Below, piece after piece: positions 1 to 11,300 of a DNA stretch of 64,000 nucleotides. Under the pieces are notes generated by a model. That model was not told the DNA's origin. It did no database searches and worked only from the letters and a program-made list of their open reading frames with translations. The number at the start of each line of letters is the position of its first letter. Position 1 is the first letter of the stretch. The DNA is taken from assembly GCA_021464245.1 (NCBI GenBank), contig JADCRB010000038.1:2704772-2768771 (forward strand). The letters are read 5' to 3'. The stretch is from Carallia brachiata. Taxonomy: Eukaryota; Streptophyta; Magnoliopsida; Malpighiales; Rhizophoraceae. The position numbers and the translations under genes are program-made.

Positions 1-861
1 TAAACACATTCCTGTTAATGTTAAATCAATTTATACATTGCGCTCATTACGAATCCAGAAATTTTTTTTATCTAAAATTTTATCCGATTGCAATAAAACT
101 TAAATTTTTTACAGCCATAACGATACTTTTTACAGCAAAAGAATAAAAATATATTTTTTTTATTGCAAAAAGTGTCACTGTGATCATAAAAAGTCGAAAC
201 TTCATTATACTTAGACATAATTTCGAACAAAAAAATTTGAAATCCCTACTTTTTTTCCTGAAGTCCTCCATGTTGATGGCTTTGCTGCAGTGAAATATAT
301 CTGTTAGATATATTGCTCAATAGATGTATTTTCTTTTTCTTCTTTTATATTTTAGTATGTTCTATGTTGTCCATATATGCTTTTGTTTCTACCTATATGC
401 GTAAACTGTGGGAGTTGTTGACCGTTGGCAAATTCTACATGTTGGCAAAAACAGAAGGAAACCAGTTCCCTTGACAACTGGATAACCAGTTACATGTGCA
501 TCAGGACCTTTTTGCTTTTTCGGTATGTGGTCTTTTCAACTTTTTTCCTTTATTTTTCAGTCCAGTTATTCGAAGACTTGGATTACACCTTGAAAAGGAA
601 GAATTATACCAAATTAATCAGGAAACGGTGAGAATTATTTAAAAATCCATCCTATCAACCGAAAGGGTTTGAGTGATGTGGGCCTAAAGATAAAAGCATA
701 ATTATGAATCCCTTGCCTTCCAACTTGTAAGCATGCAATAATTATTGAATGCTACCATGATTTGAATAGAAATTTCTGTTTTATTCTGTAATTTTGCTTT
801 TATTTTAAAGACAGGTAGTTCTCCTGTTATCTTGACAAGGGGATTCTATTGATTTTATATA

Positions 862-1174
862 GAATTACCATTCGAGTTGTTAGTTTAATTAGTGATCCAG
901 TATATTTTTCTTCCCGTTAACTTAGGTTCGAATTCCCATAGGAGCGCTTTTAAATGTCATGAATGCTGTGATTTGTGCGCCGTGCATTTCAGACTCATTA
1001 ACACTGCAATTAGATGTATGGGAGATCCTCTCATATCCAACAGTGATACAATAGTGGGTTCTCTTTGTGGGAATATTAAATGAGGATAATAGCGAGCCAA
1101 AATTCGGCATCGGTCCATAGATGCAGTGACTGATACTTTCGTTATATACTTTTTTTTTTTTTGCAGTTAGAAAA
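862..1174 (+). mobile_element. SINE-like retroposon in unit A
   Basis: An insertion of about 313 bp is flanked by the 11-bp direct repeat GATTTTATATA (851-861 and 1175-1185). It contains a pol III box-B-like GGTTCGAATTCCC near 926 and ends in a T-rich tract before the right repeat. The paralogous site in unit C (about 30300-30315) is empty, which proves an insertion. The long target duplication and box B fit a tRNA-derived SINE. The family is not identified and the A box is weak. Confidence 0.6.
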
Positions 1175-1716
1175 GATTTTATATAAAATTAAATCATTAG
1201 ACAGCTCAATCCATTTTTTCTTGCTAATTTTATTTTTAGTTGTTATCATCCATGCAAGAAATGCGGTTTTTTTTTTCTCGTATTTTACTACTAATTACAT
1301 ATATAATTTGTACACACATACAATTGCATTCAGAGATATGAAAGAACTATGCCAACCTATTCATGTAAATGAGGATGAGGTTATTGAGATTGAATTAGAA
1401 ATTACATGGTCATAAAAAGTTGAAAACTTTATCATTTTGCTTGATCGAAGAAGAGGTGAAAAAGGTGATAGGAACACTACAATATTTACCTACAATACTT
1501 GGAACACTATTAAGAATCAGTTATAATAAAAACTCCAGTTATAATGGTACTTTTACTGTTATCTGAAATTTGGATTGTCAGATTGTTCTTAACTTTTAAT
1601 GTTATACTTTGAACATGACTTGTGCATTTGAATGCTACTGTTGAATATATCTATGCAACTATTTTATATGTTATCTACTTTAATTCTTGTTTTCAATTTT
1701 TTTAGAAGACGTTTCA

Positions 1717-1990
1717 AAGTTGATTATTGTATATTTTATATACGGCTAAGGTGACTTCAATCTCAAAACAAACCACGATTATAGAGAATTTCAAAATTGA
1801 TTGGCCATGAGTGAGATGTTGAAAGTTAGCATATGTGATGATCTGTTGAGGATGAAGCATAAGAAGAAGTGCCCAAGGTGGTCGCGTCAAAGATAGACAC
1901 TGCGAATCTCGTCATGTTCCTCATTTGTCGGTGTTTTCATCTTTTTGGTGCTTGTTTGAATTTCTTTTGTGCATTTGTGTAGTTTGGAGC
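1717..1990 (+). other. Duplicated exon-like remnant, copy A (unidentified)
   Basis: Matches 21000-21300 and 30920-31240. It includes the block TGGCCATGAGTGAGATGTTG and a lysine-codon-rich stretch. In A the upstream exon-like part present in B and C is deleted and the frame is interrupted. It is probably a gene-end remnant carried by the duplication unit; the gene is not recognised. Confidence 0.35.
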
Positions 1991-2450
1991 TATCTTTGGA
2001 TTTTTTTTTTAGTAATTGAGTTTGTGAATTGATGTTTGATGACTTAGTGAGTATCTTAAACTTTACAAATTCTTGAACTTCGTCACATATCAAATTTTAA
2101 ATGGGTTAGATTAGTTAATTTTGTAAAATTTTAGATCATTTTAATTCAATTGAATTTGGACCTTCAAGGCATATTCTGTGATTTAGGGTTGGTATTGAAA
2201 GATTTTTTAGGGTTTAACTTTTCATATTTTTTTTTACTTAATTTCAATCTTAAAGTCATTAATTTTTTTTTAATTTTCCTTCAAGTAAATATAGTGGATT
2301 TGTGCTTTAAGGTTCATTCGGCTCAAAACTCAAGTGAGATTCTAATGTGCAATTTGTCTTATGTCCATATCATCCTCATTGCCTTGTCCACCTGCTATGT
2401 CCGTAGACGTAACAATTCTTGTTAGAGGACCGTTAGATAGCCAAACCAAT

Positions 2451-3480
2451 ATGCAGAGAGGCACTCCAGACTATGGGTCTCACTAAAAATAATATAAAAA
2501 ATTACAAAAAGTTTGAACAATAATTTAAGAGTCTGAAAATTTGAATTTTAAATTTGAAGATTTAAAGAGGTCGAGAGAAGTCTGTTTCTTTCTCTTTTTT
2601 CTTTTTTCTTTTTCCTTTTCTTAAAACTCAACAACAACCAGACCTTTGGTAAAGGCTTCGAGGGCACTTACGTGGGAAAATGGAAATCAACAGAGGAGAG
2701 GAAAGAAGAATTCAAGTTTTTAATTTGAGCGTCCTCTCTCTCAAAATCAAACCTCCTTTTTTTTCCCTATAATGTTAATTCCCACTTCTCCCATTTTCTA
2801 CAAATTCTTCCAAATGCAAAAGCTTTCTTTTTTTTTTTTCTTGGATTTTTTCGTTGGGTGTATATTGACAAAATAAGCAATTGCTGTCAGAGAAGTTGCA
2901 GCCAATGTTGAACCAAAGCGCGAATAAGAAATTAATTCTCTTTTGAATGGTTACACAACAGACGTAAAATACAAGACTTCAATTGTGCTGTCTCATCCCA
3001 CGGATTCCAATTCTTAACAACAACTAAGTTTTTTTTTTTCCTTTTCTTTTCTTAAATAGAAGAAAAAGGCATGCCTTTTTCTTCCCCTTTATTTATCTTT
3101 TCTCCAAATTTTCCGTTACCACGGAGATTTCATCTTTCTCATGTAGTGTTTGTTACGGTTTATCAGTTATGTTTTTTTTTTTCAGTCACCATTCATCCCT
3201 TGAAAGATCGTAGGTCTTGTTATTTGCTTTGCTTTTACCTACCTCTTTTGTCATAATTTGGTGCCTCTTATTTAACGACGTGATAAAATGATCGTGAATT
3301 CCTCTCCTCCACTGGCTCCAGTGGCCTGCGAGTGCTTAGAAAGTCTTGAACTACTTGCGGATTGGGTGGGCCACCACAGGATAGTGCTTGTCTAATTGTT
3401 ATGTCTCGATTGCTCTCCTGATTACTCTCCTTATTGACGCATTTTTGGTTTTCAGTCAAAACAACAAAAAAATTAGGTGT
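2451..3480. other. Intergenic, no gene recognised
   Basis: AT-rich sequence with poly-T and CT-rich runs. The first half has no evident counterpart in units B or C. The last 100 bp (TTATGTCTCGATTG onward) matches unit B at 22665-22740 and leads into the hAT insertion site. Confidence 0.5.
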
Positions 3481-3488
3481 GTGTAAAC

Positions 3489-4137
3489 TAAGGTTCTCAG
3501 AACCGAACCGGTCATTGAACCGGAAAGCTGAGAGGTTCAAGGTTCAACCGGTTCGACCGGTAAAACCGCGGTTAAACCGGTAAAACCGATATTTAATATT
3601 AAATATATAAAAATTAAATTTTTATATAACTTATATAATTATATAAAATGTTATATTATATAAGAATGATAATAAATATTTAAAATAAAATGTATTTTAA
3701 GAATTATATTAATATTTACATATATTAAAGATATTACAATTAGTATATTTAACAAAATATAATTTATAAAAATTAATTCAAAAAATAATAATTGTAAATA
3801 GTGATTAAATATTAATTTTTAAATTTAAAGATTAAATTGAAAATTTTAATCAATTGAGGACTAAATTAGAATTTTTAGTTAAAATTAGAATTTTAATTAT
3901 AATTTAGATAAAGTTTTGGGTTAAATTATAATTTAAAATTTTTTGGTTTAAATTGAACCGGTTCAACCGGTCCCGATTTTTCCGGTTTTCCCGGTTTTGA
4001 CCGGTTTTTCCGGTTTTTGACCGGTTTTTTCCGGTTCGGTCCAAATTTCATTTTTAACCTTGAACTGGACAGGACCTAGGACCGGTTGCCGGTTTTTCCA
4101 TTGAACCGGCCAGTCCGGTCCGATTCTTAGAACCATG
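3489..4137 (-). mobile_element. CCGGTT-rich hAT-type MITE, copy A
   Basis: Exact 8-bp target duplication GTGTAAAC (3481-3488 and 4138-4145). The ends are inverted: the left reads TAAGGTTCTCAGAACCG and the reverse complement of the right reads CATGGTTCTAAGAATCGG. Both ends are packed with AACCGG/CCGGTT and flank an AT-rich core without coding capacity. An 8-bp duplication is the hAT signature. Strand is given relative to the copies at 22747 and 52490, because its left end matches the reverse complement of their right ends. Confidence 0.8.
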
Positions 4138-4483
4138 GTGTAAACAAGCATTCAATGTAGATTTTCAACACTTGCATTGCATGGCCCCACAAGTATTCAA
4201 TTTAGATTTTCTTTTGATTCTCCAAACACCATCTTTAGAGAAGAGGAAATTATTCCTAACACTTTATAATAACGCCGAAGGCCATGGTCCCGCCGCCTCT
4301 GCAGAAAATTCTCATTTTTATTAATATGCTGACATTCGAAAGTTTATATCAAGTATGCTGACATTCGAGGGTTTATATCAAGTAAACTTAGTTGTACACC
4401 GAGAGAGGCAGGGGTGGTAGGGAACACTCTCAGGTACAATACAATATAGTTGAAAAATACATTCAAAAGGCAAAATTCAAGCT

Positions 4484-6471
4484 TCAAGGTTTGGTAGCAG
4501 CCAAGGTTTTTCCAATGTCAATGACAAATCTGTATTTGACATCCCCTCTGGCCAATCGCTCCATTGCTGTGTTCACATAATCCATTGAGATGACCTCAAT
4601 GTCTGCAGTTATCCCGTGTTTCGCTGCGAAATCAATCATCTCTTGTGTCTCCTTCATGCCTCCAATCCCACTTCCAGCAACTGTCTTCCTTCCTGGTTTT
4701 TATAAACTCAACTTATTAATGGATTTGCTCTATAAATTAAGAACAGCAAAATGAACCAACGTGATCTTCATGTTATCTATACTCACCAGAGATCAAAGGA
4801 AACACGGGTAACTCGTGGGGCTTTTCGGTTGCGCCCACTAAAACGAGCTTTCCATGTGTTTTCAACAAGCCAAGGAGTGGCAGAATGGGATGGGATGCAG
4901 AGACCGTGTCAATTATGCCATCCATTGTGCCAGTGGCAGCCTGGAAAAAGATCATCAATGGCCAATTAGTTCTCTCATGCCCTTCTTTTTTCCATCTCTG
5001 CGCTTATAGTGCTTTGAAATAGATTAGGCTATCAGAAGAGAAAGGATGATGTTATTACCTGCAATTGGTCTTGGTCGCGGCTGATTAAAAACGAGTCAGC
5101 ACCAAGATGTTTCAATGCTTCCTCCTTCTTGCTGGCAGAAGTGCTGATCACGGTCACCTTAGCCCCAAAAGCCTTTGCAAATTTGACAGCAACATGACCA
5201 AGGCCACCAAGTCCAACCACACCAACGTGCTTGCCAGATTCAGCCAATCCAAAATATTTCAGGGGACTATACACTGTAATCCCAGCACAGAGAAGAGGAG
5301 CGCCTGCGTCAAGCGGCATGTTGTCGGGAAATCGGACAATGTAGCGCTCATTTGCGATCAGGTGATCAGAGTACCTCCGTAAGTCATAGTTCCATCATAG
5401 TGGATAGAGTTGTAGGTGAGTATAAATTTGGGACAATAATTTTCAAGGTCATTTGTGCAATCCTCGCAAGAGTGGCATGCCCCAACCAAGCATCCCACGC
5501 CCACTTTGTCGCCAACCTTAAACTTCTTCACTTTGCTTCCCACCTCTGTCACTTCACCTACAATCTCATGCCTATTGAGCAGCACAGAGCCAGTGGCATG
5601 GTTAGTTTATTATTTTAGTAGTTGCATCAAATAAGCCAATGGCATCTGAAAGACATAGTACCACAAGTAGTGGAATGATGAGTAGCAAAAAACAAAAAAA
5701 ACATCTGTGAATTAACAGACTGTTGTTTAAGCATAACCATGACCTTTTATCTTCTTTCGGAAGAATTACATCTTTTACATAAATTAGTTTGGCAGTAGTA
5801 CCTCAAAATGCTTCAGTTTCTTGCACCAAATTGATTCCAAACTTTTTTTTTTCCCCATAGTATCCAAGGGAAATAAGCCTTCTCTTTAAACAGGTAAGAT
5901 CCCCAGTCACGAAAAGCGGAGCTGTCTATATTTATGCAGTTTTTTGATTGAATTAAGTAAAATCTAAAATGGGATATTTATTTATATATTCAAGACACAG
6001 AATCACAATCAGAAAGCAATGAAAGAGAGGCCCAAACGTACCCAGGAACAAGAGGGTACATGGAGAAGCCTAATTCATTCTTCGTGAAATGAAGATCAGT
6101 ATGGCATATCCCACAATACAGGACCTTAAACCTCACGTCCTCCTCTCCAGTGGCTCTGCAAAAATCAAGTTATCCATTCAATTCGCTAGCATGCAATAAC
6201 TATCAACTTTATTTCTTGATTACGAATAAACAAAAAAAAAAAAAAAGGATTCAAGAATAGAGAAAACAAGAAAGAAATAAAAGAAAATACATGTTAATGG
6301 GAAAAGCACATGGAGAAAGAAGAACATTGATTTCTGTATATACATATACATAGAGGGAAATATGAAGAGTGACCTTCTGGAGAAGTTGAAGGGTGAAAGA
6401 TGGCCAGATGGGTCTCTTGCCGCCCACCCAAAGGCCTTCACTGGATGCTCTGTTTCCGCTGATTTTGCCAT
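4484..6471 (-). CDS. CAD/mannitol dehydrogenase-like alcohol dehydrogenase, copy A (one frameshift)
   Basis: Zinc-dependent MDR alcohol dehydrogenase of the CAD group, expected to interconvert alcohols and aldehydes (cinnamyl, 8-hydroxygeraniol or related substrates) with NADP(H) in the cytosol. Exons on the minus strand are 6471-6374, 6155-6042, 5571-5059, 4940-4787 and 4692-4484, all with GT-AG borders. Visible motifs are the catalytic-zinc CGICH and GHE, the structural-zinc cysteines C-x2-C-x2-C-x7-C, the Rossmann GLGGLG, and a C-terminus ending in AATKP. Exon 3 is 513 nt instead of 514: one base is missing near 5372, just after TMTYGG, and a stop follows within five codons. Read literally, this gives about 142 residues and loses the third zinc ligand and the cofactor domain. 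All other exons and splice sites are intact, so this is either a very recent pseudogene or an assembly error. Exon 2 differs from its paralogs ([13 protein letters not shown] rather than [13 protein letters not shown]). A minus-strand AATAAA lies near 4320. Confidence 0.9.
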
Positions 6472-6503
6472 TCTTCTCGTCCGTCAGAATTCAGATAGAC
6501 AAA

Positions 6504-6528
6504 CAGAGAGAGAGAGAGAGAGAGAGAA
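6504..6528. repeat. (GA)n microsatellite in the 5' leader of gene A
   Basis: Dinucleotide run 33 bp upstream of the start codon. On the transcribed strand it is (CT)n, a common plant leader element. The same tract sits at the equivalent place in all four genes, with different lengths. Confidence 0.85.
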
Positions 6529-6604
6529 TAAGGGAGAGGAAGGGAGGGAGATTATAAACAGAATGGAAGAGAATGGAAACGATAGTGGGGTGTATGTATA
6601 GGAA

Positions 6605-7160
6605 TATAAAGAATAGAAGGAACGAAGGGGAGGGAAAGAAGATGAGAGACAGTGAGGTTTATAGTAGATTTTATTATTTTTTTATATTTTTTCAAAACAA
6701 TAAGTTTTGTATATAAAAAGTAAAGTCAGTGTATAATAAATATGAAAATTAAAAAATTTTATATAACAAATTCAAATTGATGTACAATGTATATTATATG
6801 TATAAAAAATAAAATTAATATGTAATAAATTTGAGATTAGTGTATGATAAATTAAAAATAAAACGAAAATAATCGCATTAGCTGCCACGACTAAAAGGGC
6901 TGTTGCCCGTGTATCATGGTTCATACATAAAAATTATCAATAAAAGTACAGCATTAGAAATTATTGTCTGATTTTTTTTTGTCTGAATTACAATAAATTT
7001 TTTATGTTTTATTACGACTCTTTTACTTTTTGTAGTAATTTTTTTTTATTTTATTATAAAAAATAAAATTATCACCATATAAAAATTAAAAAATTTGTTA
7101 TGATTCTAAAAAAAATTAAATAAAAAATTCTAGAAATGAATGGTGCTCAAAAATTATTGT
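6605..7160. other. AT-rich insertion-like sequence between promoter and upstream block, gene A
   Basis: Very AT-rich with repeated TATAATAAAT-type words. It separates the putative TATA region (about 6590-6604) from the conserved block at 7161. No ends, target duplication or coding sequence could be defined. Confidence 0.4.
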
Positions 7161-7230
7161 GCGGTATGGTTGGGCAGGCAGCCATTGACTGACTCCTGGG
7201 GTTCCATCCAAAAATGACATCCCTGCTGAT
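7161..7230 (+). promoter_or_regulatory. Conserved CAD upstream block, copy A1
   Basis: Contains GGCAGGCAGCC, a W-box-like ATTGACTGACT and AATGACATCCCTGCTGAT, colinear with blocks upstream of B, C and D. In this copy the TGACRTCA core is altered to TGACATCC. It lies about 700-760 bp upstream of the A start codon. Confidence 0.55.
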
Positions 7231-7418
7231 TTAATAATCTTCTTACTAAAAAAAAAAGAATTAATAATCTTCGGTGCCTCTAAAGTGAACCCGGGGTTAG
7301 CAGGCATCCGGACTTTTGCGCGACATTAGTACTTCGATGGGTGGTTTTACGAGGAAAATTGATTCTTGTTTTGCTTTTGCTGTTGAATTCTAAGACATGT
7401 TTTGTGACTTATCTTTCG

Positions 7419-7476
7419 CTTGGACGGTTGGTATTCGAAAACTCATACTTGGACGGTTGGTATTCGAAAACTCATC
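7419..7476. repeat. 29-bp tandem duplication
   Basis: Two adjacent, nearly identical copies of a 29-bp unit that begins CTTGGACGGTTGGTATTCG (7419-7447 and 7448-7476). It looks like a recent slippage or microhomology duplication. Confidence 0.9.
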
Positions 7477-7499
7477 TTTGACATTGATTCCTTGTTAGT

Positions 7500-8062
7500 G
7501 AAAGAGTCCTTTAACAAGCACAGCAACCCTTCTCAACCATATTTCAATTTCGTACAATGATGATGTGATTTGATGTACAAAGATTGAAAAGTATGTCTTA
7601 TGCATTCTTATAATAAGATTAATAGAGTGACAAGTTTCTTTATTAGAATTAGTTTTTATCAAGATAAAAATTATACGATACTGCTCAATTTACCTATAGG
7701 TGCCCTGCATCTAGTACTTTGATGATATTTATAGAGTATCACGATGTCGACTTCTAACCGATTAAATTAGGATTCGTCCCTTCCTTTCGCCAAAAAACTT
7801 TATTTTCATTTATTTGTTTTGCACCCTAGAAAAATTATTAGTCTGCTACCAACTTATTATAAGGAGACAATTTTATCCCTTGAAATGAGGGACAAAAAAA
7901 ACAATCGCATCTTCAATTTTGTTTATTTTTCGCATCTTCTTAGTACCCACAAAAATTACCCCACAACCAGTCATATACAGGCCGTTAACATTTCCACTTC
8001 CTGTATCTTTTAAAACTTTCCTTTGTTTGTGACTGTGATCTGGAGGGAAAGCCGTTGCCTAT
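7500..8062. other. Intergenic, no gene recognised
   Basis: AT-rich sequence between the two upstream blocks of gene A. Short open frames here show no family resemblance. Confidence 0.4.
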
Positions 8063-8130
8063 GCAGCAGGCAGCTGTGGACTGTTTCTTCGGGTTCAATC
8101 CAAAAATGACATCATTGCTGATCTAAGAAA
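8063..8130 (+). promoter_or_regulatory. Conserved CAD upstream block, copy A2
   Basis: Second occurrence of the block in unit A: GCAGGCAGCTGTGGACTGTT, TCGGGTTCAATCC and AATGACATCATTGCTGATCT. It keeps TGACATCA but lacks the W-box core (TGGACT instead of TTGACT). It is about 1.6 kb upstream of gene A, with downstream words (TTGTTTGTTGGTTGGTT) shared with unit B. Confidence 0.55.
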
Positions 8131-8677
8131 AAGAAGAGGGCTTGTTTGTTGGTTGGTTTATGTTTAGTGCCAAGTTGTTAATTAAATTGACATCACTTGC
8201 TGAATTGACAGCACTTCTGAAATAACAAGCTTCAATTTTTCCTGAAGAAAAATACCTTTAATTTATTTCATAAGTTTCACCATAAAACTTAAATTTATAT
8301 AATAAGAAAATAAATATATAATTTATTTTACGATAATTAATAATTTATTTATTTTTTAATTTAAATCGTTTAATAATTTATTATTATTTAATTATTATTT
8401 AAATATTATTACTTAATATTTTTTTGCGTTTATTTCTTTTGCACCCAAAGTATTATTAATGCATTACTAAATTTCAGTTTCCACTCACCATGTTTATGTC
8501 TTTTATTGGTAGTAACAATAATATACAAAACAACTAGTATTTAAAGCAAAGGTGTCAAAATATATTATTGGATTGAGCTAAGATTGAATCGTTTTGAGTT
8601 CAGGCCATTTCAAATCGAAATACTTTTGAGTCAAGTTATTTTTAAACCATTTTGTATTGAGTTATTTCGAGTTTGGG

Positions 8678-9477
8678 TGATGGGAATCAAGGCAGCATCA
8701 ATACAAACAATCATGACCCGTTGCACATTCGGGATGGTGCAATCACAAGAGCTAAAGCGAAGAGGATGCGTCAAGCTTTGCAAGGGCTAATTGAAGCTAG
8801 TTGGGCCAAAACACAAGGGATTCCATTCATACAAGAAGAACAAGGCCTGGTTAACTTAATTCAAGCCCAAAATTGAGGATACAAGGCCATTTGCACCAAG
8901 ACCATCAATATGAACGTCCATTCTATGTTATTTAGGGTTTATTTTTGTGCCACCATTCTATTTAAGGTTGGCTGAACTTAATTTGGGAGGATTTGTTTTG
9001 TTTCCTTTGATAACCTACACCAATTGGGAATTAGAGCTGTACTTTCCTTGTTAAGCTCAATCCTTATTTAGTAAGTTTTAAAGTGCATTATATTCTGATT
9101 CTAGGGTTTCTAAAAGGCTATAAATACCTTGTTAAAGCCCTAGAACCGCAGACATTGTTAAACATTTGATTGAGAGGAATAAACTATCCTACTTGGTTCT
9201 TTTGAGAACTTTGTGTTTTCAGCCTTGTGTGAGCAATCAGGCTAATCATTCACATCTCAAATTGTTCTTGAGTGTGATTTCTACCTTATCATCTTATTAT
9301 AACCTTGGTTCATATCTCTTTATAGATATCGGGTCTTGGTTCCGCTTATAACCTTGGTTCTTGTCTCCATTATAGACAACGGGTCTTGGTTCTCATCGCT
9401 GAATCTGATTTAGCTTTCTTGGGTTGTTATCAACACATTGGTGTGGGGTTTCACCTCTCTAGGTGTGGTTCTCATCA
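8678..9477 (+). repeat. 5' LTR of the gypsy element
   Basis: 800 bp, starting TGATGGGAATC and ending TTCTCATCA. A TATAAATA box is at 9119-9126. The 3' third has two imperfect copies of an about 50-bp subrepeat beginning TTATAACCTTGGTTC. Compared with the 3' LTR it shows 3 substitutions and 7 small indels. Confidence 0.95.
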
Positions 9478-9479
9478 GT

Positions 9480-9491
9480 TGGTATCAGAGC
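9480..9491 (+). other. Primer binding site (tRNA-iMet)
   Basis: TGGTATCAGAGC two bases after the 5' LTR, complementary to the 3' end of plant initiator methionine tRNA. This is the usual primer for plant gypsy and copia elements. Confidence 0.9.
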
Positions 9492-10154
9492 TTGGCTCTA
9501 AATCAGGTTTACTTATCCATTTGTTTATTGTTTCTGCATCTTTATAAACTGAAAAAAAAAAAAAAAAAAGAAGAACAAAACAAAAACAAAAACAAAAAAA
9601 AAAAAAAGGAGAAAAGAAAACAAAAGTGTGTTGATTTGGTATTTGATTCAATTTCTGCTTATTTGGGAAAAGATCTTGTTTGTGTTGGGTTATTTCCTTA
9701 TTAGGCTGATTTGTTGTTCCTTGCATTTCCTTTTTGCAAAATTGATTCTGTTTGGTATCAAATCACTTTGATTCTTATAATTTCATTTGATCTTTGTCTA
9801 ATTAATGTTCTTTGCTTCTACAATCTTGTTGACCACGTTTTCCTTGTTTCCTTTACTTATATTTCTTTGCTGTCACGTTTTTTTCATTGACCTCTTGATT
9901 TCTTGTGTGGTTTGACTTGGTTTGTGAGTTGCAAGGCTGGTTTTGAATACTTAGTTCAATAAAGAACTTAGCAAGGAAGTTTTAGAGGTAAAAGGCAAGA
10001 GTGTGAGTTAGTACATCATAGGGTAAAAGCCGAGCTTAATTGTGTGTTAAACACGAGAGTTGAGTGCTGTTTGTGAGTGAGTGGAGTGAAAAACGTGAGG
10101 GAGTGTTTGTGAGGTTTCTTTTTGTTCTAATATCCATTTCAGGTTACTCAAATC

Positions 10155-11300
10155 ATGTCACAACACAGGAATAAAAGTATTTCTGATGGAGAAAAGTTAG
10201 ATGAGCAGTTCACCTTACAAGCAATGTTCAAGCATTTTGAACGTTTGAATATTTGTTCTTGACAACGTTAGGGACAGATTGGAGAGACAAGACGGTGCAA
10301 TTGCTAAATTGCAACAAGAACAACAAAGAAGGACTCCAGAATTGCGAGAGGATGATCTTGATGATGAAGGGGCAGATTTGAGAGATGAGTATGGGGAGTT
10401 TGATAGGCCTTATAATGACAACATGGGGAGATACATGAGAGGCCGTAGAGGTGGTGGTAGAGGCGGTCATGGATATAGGCAGCCTAGGAAGGAAAGAAAC
10501 TTTGGTAGATGGGAAGATAGGCAAGATAGGGATTTGGGTAGTATTAAAATGGAGATTCCAGCATTCCAAGGGAAGTTAGATCCTGATGTGTATTTGGAAT
10601 GGGAGAGGAAGGTAGAATTGGTGTTTGAGTGCCATAATTTTTCGAGGAGAAGAGGGTTAGGTTGGCAGCCTCTATATTTGTTGATTATGCACTAATTTGG
10701 TGGGATCAAAGGGTACAAGAGAGGAGGAGAAATCGTGAGAGACCAATTGACACTTGGGATGAGATGAAGGCAATTATGAGAAAGCGATTTGTTCCTAACC
10801 ATTATTATCGTGAGCTTTATCGCAGGTTGCAAGGGCTTACTCAAGGCACCAAAAGTGTGGAAGAATATCACAAAGAAATGGAGATTACCATGATCAAAGC
10901 AAACATTGAGGAGGATAGAGCAACGATGGCAAGGTTTCTACAAGGGCTAAACAAGAACATAGCCGATATAGTGGAGCTGCAACATTATGTGGAGTTGGAG
11001 GACATGGTTCACATGGCCATGAAGGTTGAAAGGCAGCTCAAAGGGAGGAGTACAACATCAAGATATAGTTCAAATTCGACTTCTTCCTCAACATGGAAGC
11101 CGAATTGGAACAAAAAGGAGGATAAAGCACCAAACAAATTCAAGACTGATCCAAACAAAAGCAAGGAGGTTGGGACCAGCCAAGAGAAGAGTAAGACTGA
11201 TGTATCACAAGGTAGATCTAGAGATGTTCAGTGTTTTAAGTGCTTGGGAAGAGGACATGTTGCTAACCAATGCCCTAATAGACGTGTAATGATCTTGAGG
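10155..11300 (+). pseudogene. gag region of the gypsy element (frame-broken)
   Basis: Starts at the ATG of an MSQH opening. It has a basic RGGGRGGHGY-type stretch near 10440-10480, then a retrotransposon-gag region (ALIWWDQ, about 10688) and a zinc knuckle C-x2-C-x4-H-x4-C at 11232-11273. The reading frame changes near 10255, 10645 and 11290. Between these breaks the frames are long and free of stops, and each break is explained by a single nucleotide. It encodes the structural and nucleocapsid protein for cytoplasmic particles. A leader of about 660 bp with a long A-rich tract (9550-9610) separates it from the PBS. Confidence 0.85.

Larger units (their letters stand above)
1..2450. repeat. 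Segmental duplication flank, unit A (3' side of CAD gene A)
   Basis: Colinear at moderate identity with 18860-22000 and 28610-31950, the corresponding flanks of genes B and C. Shared landmarks in order are the AAACACATTCCTGTTAATG start, the GTTGACC-TTGGCAAATTCTAC stretch, TTTTTCCTTTATTTTTCAGTCC, the block around TGGCCATGAGTGAG and the TAGGGTTTTA region. Unit A lacks the segment matching 20885-21000 of unit B. No intact gene is seen; short open frames are not conserved among the three copies. The block starts at or before the window edge, so its true left end is unknown. Confidence 0.8.

Noticed and set aside
1887..2093. Minus-strand open frame with Lys/Ser-rich product
   Set aside because: Not preserved in the paralogous blocks of units B and C and composed of A-rich low-complexity sequence.
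10228..10569. 113-codon minus-strand open frame
   Set aside because: Antisense shadow of gag; no domain, and its frame only reflects purine-rich codons of the sense strand.
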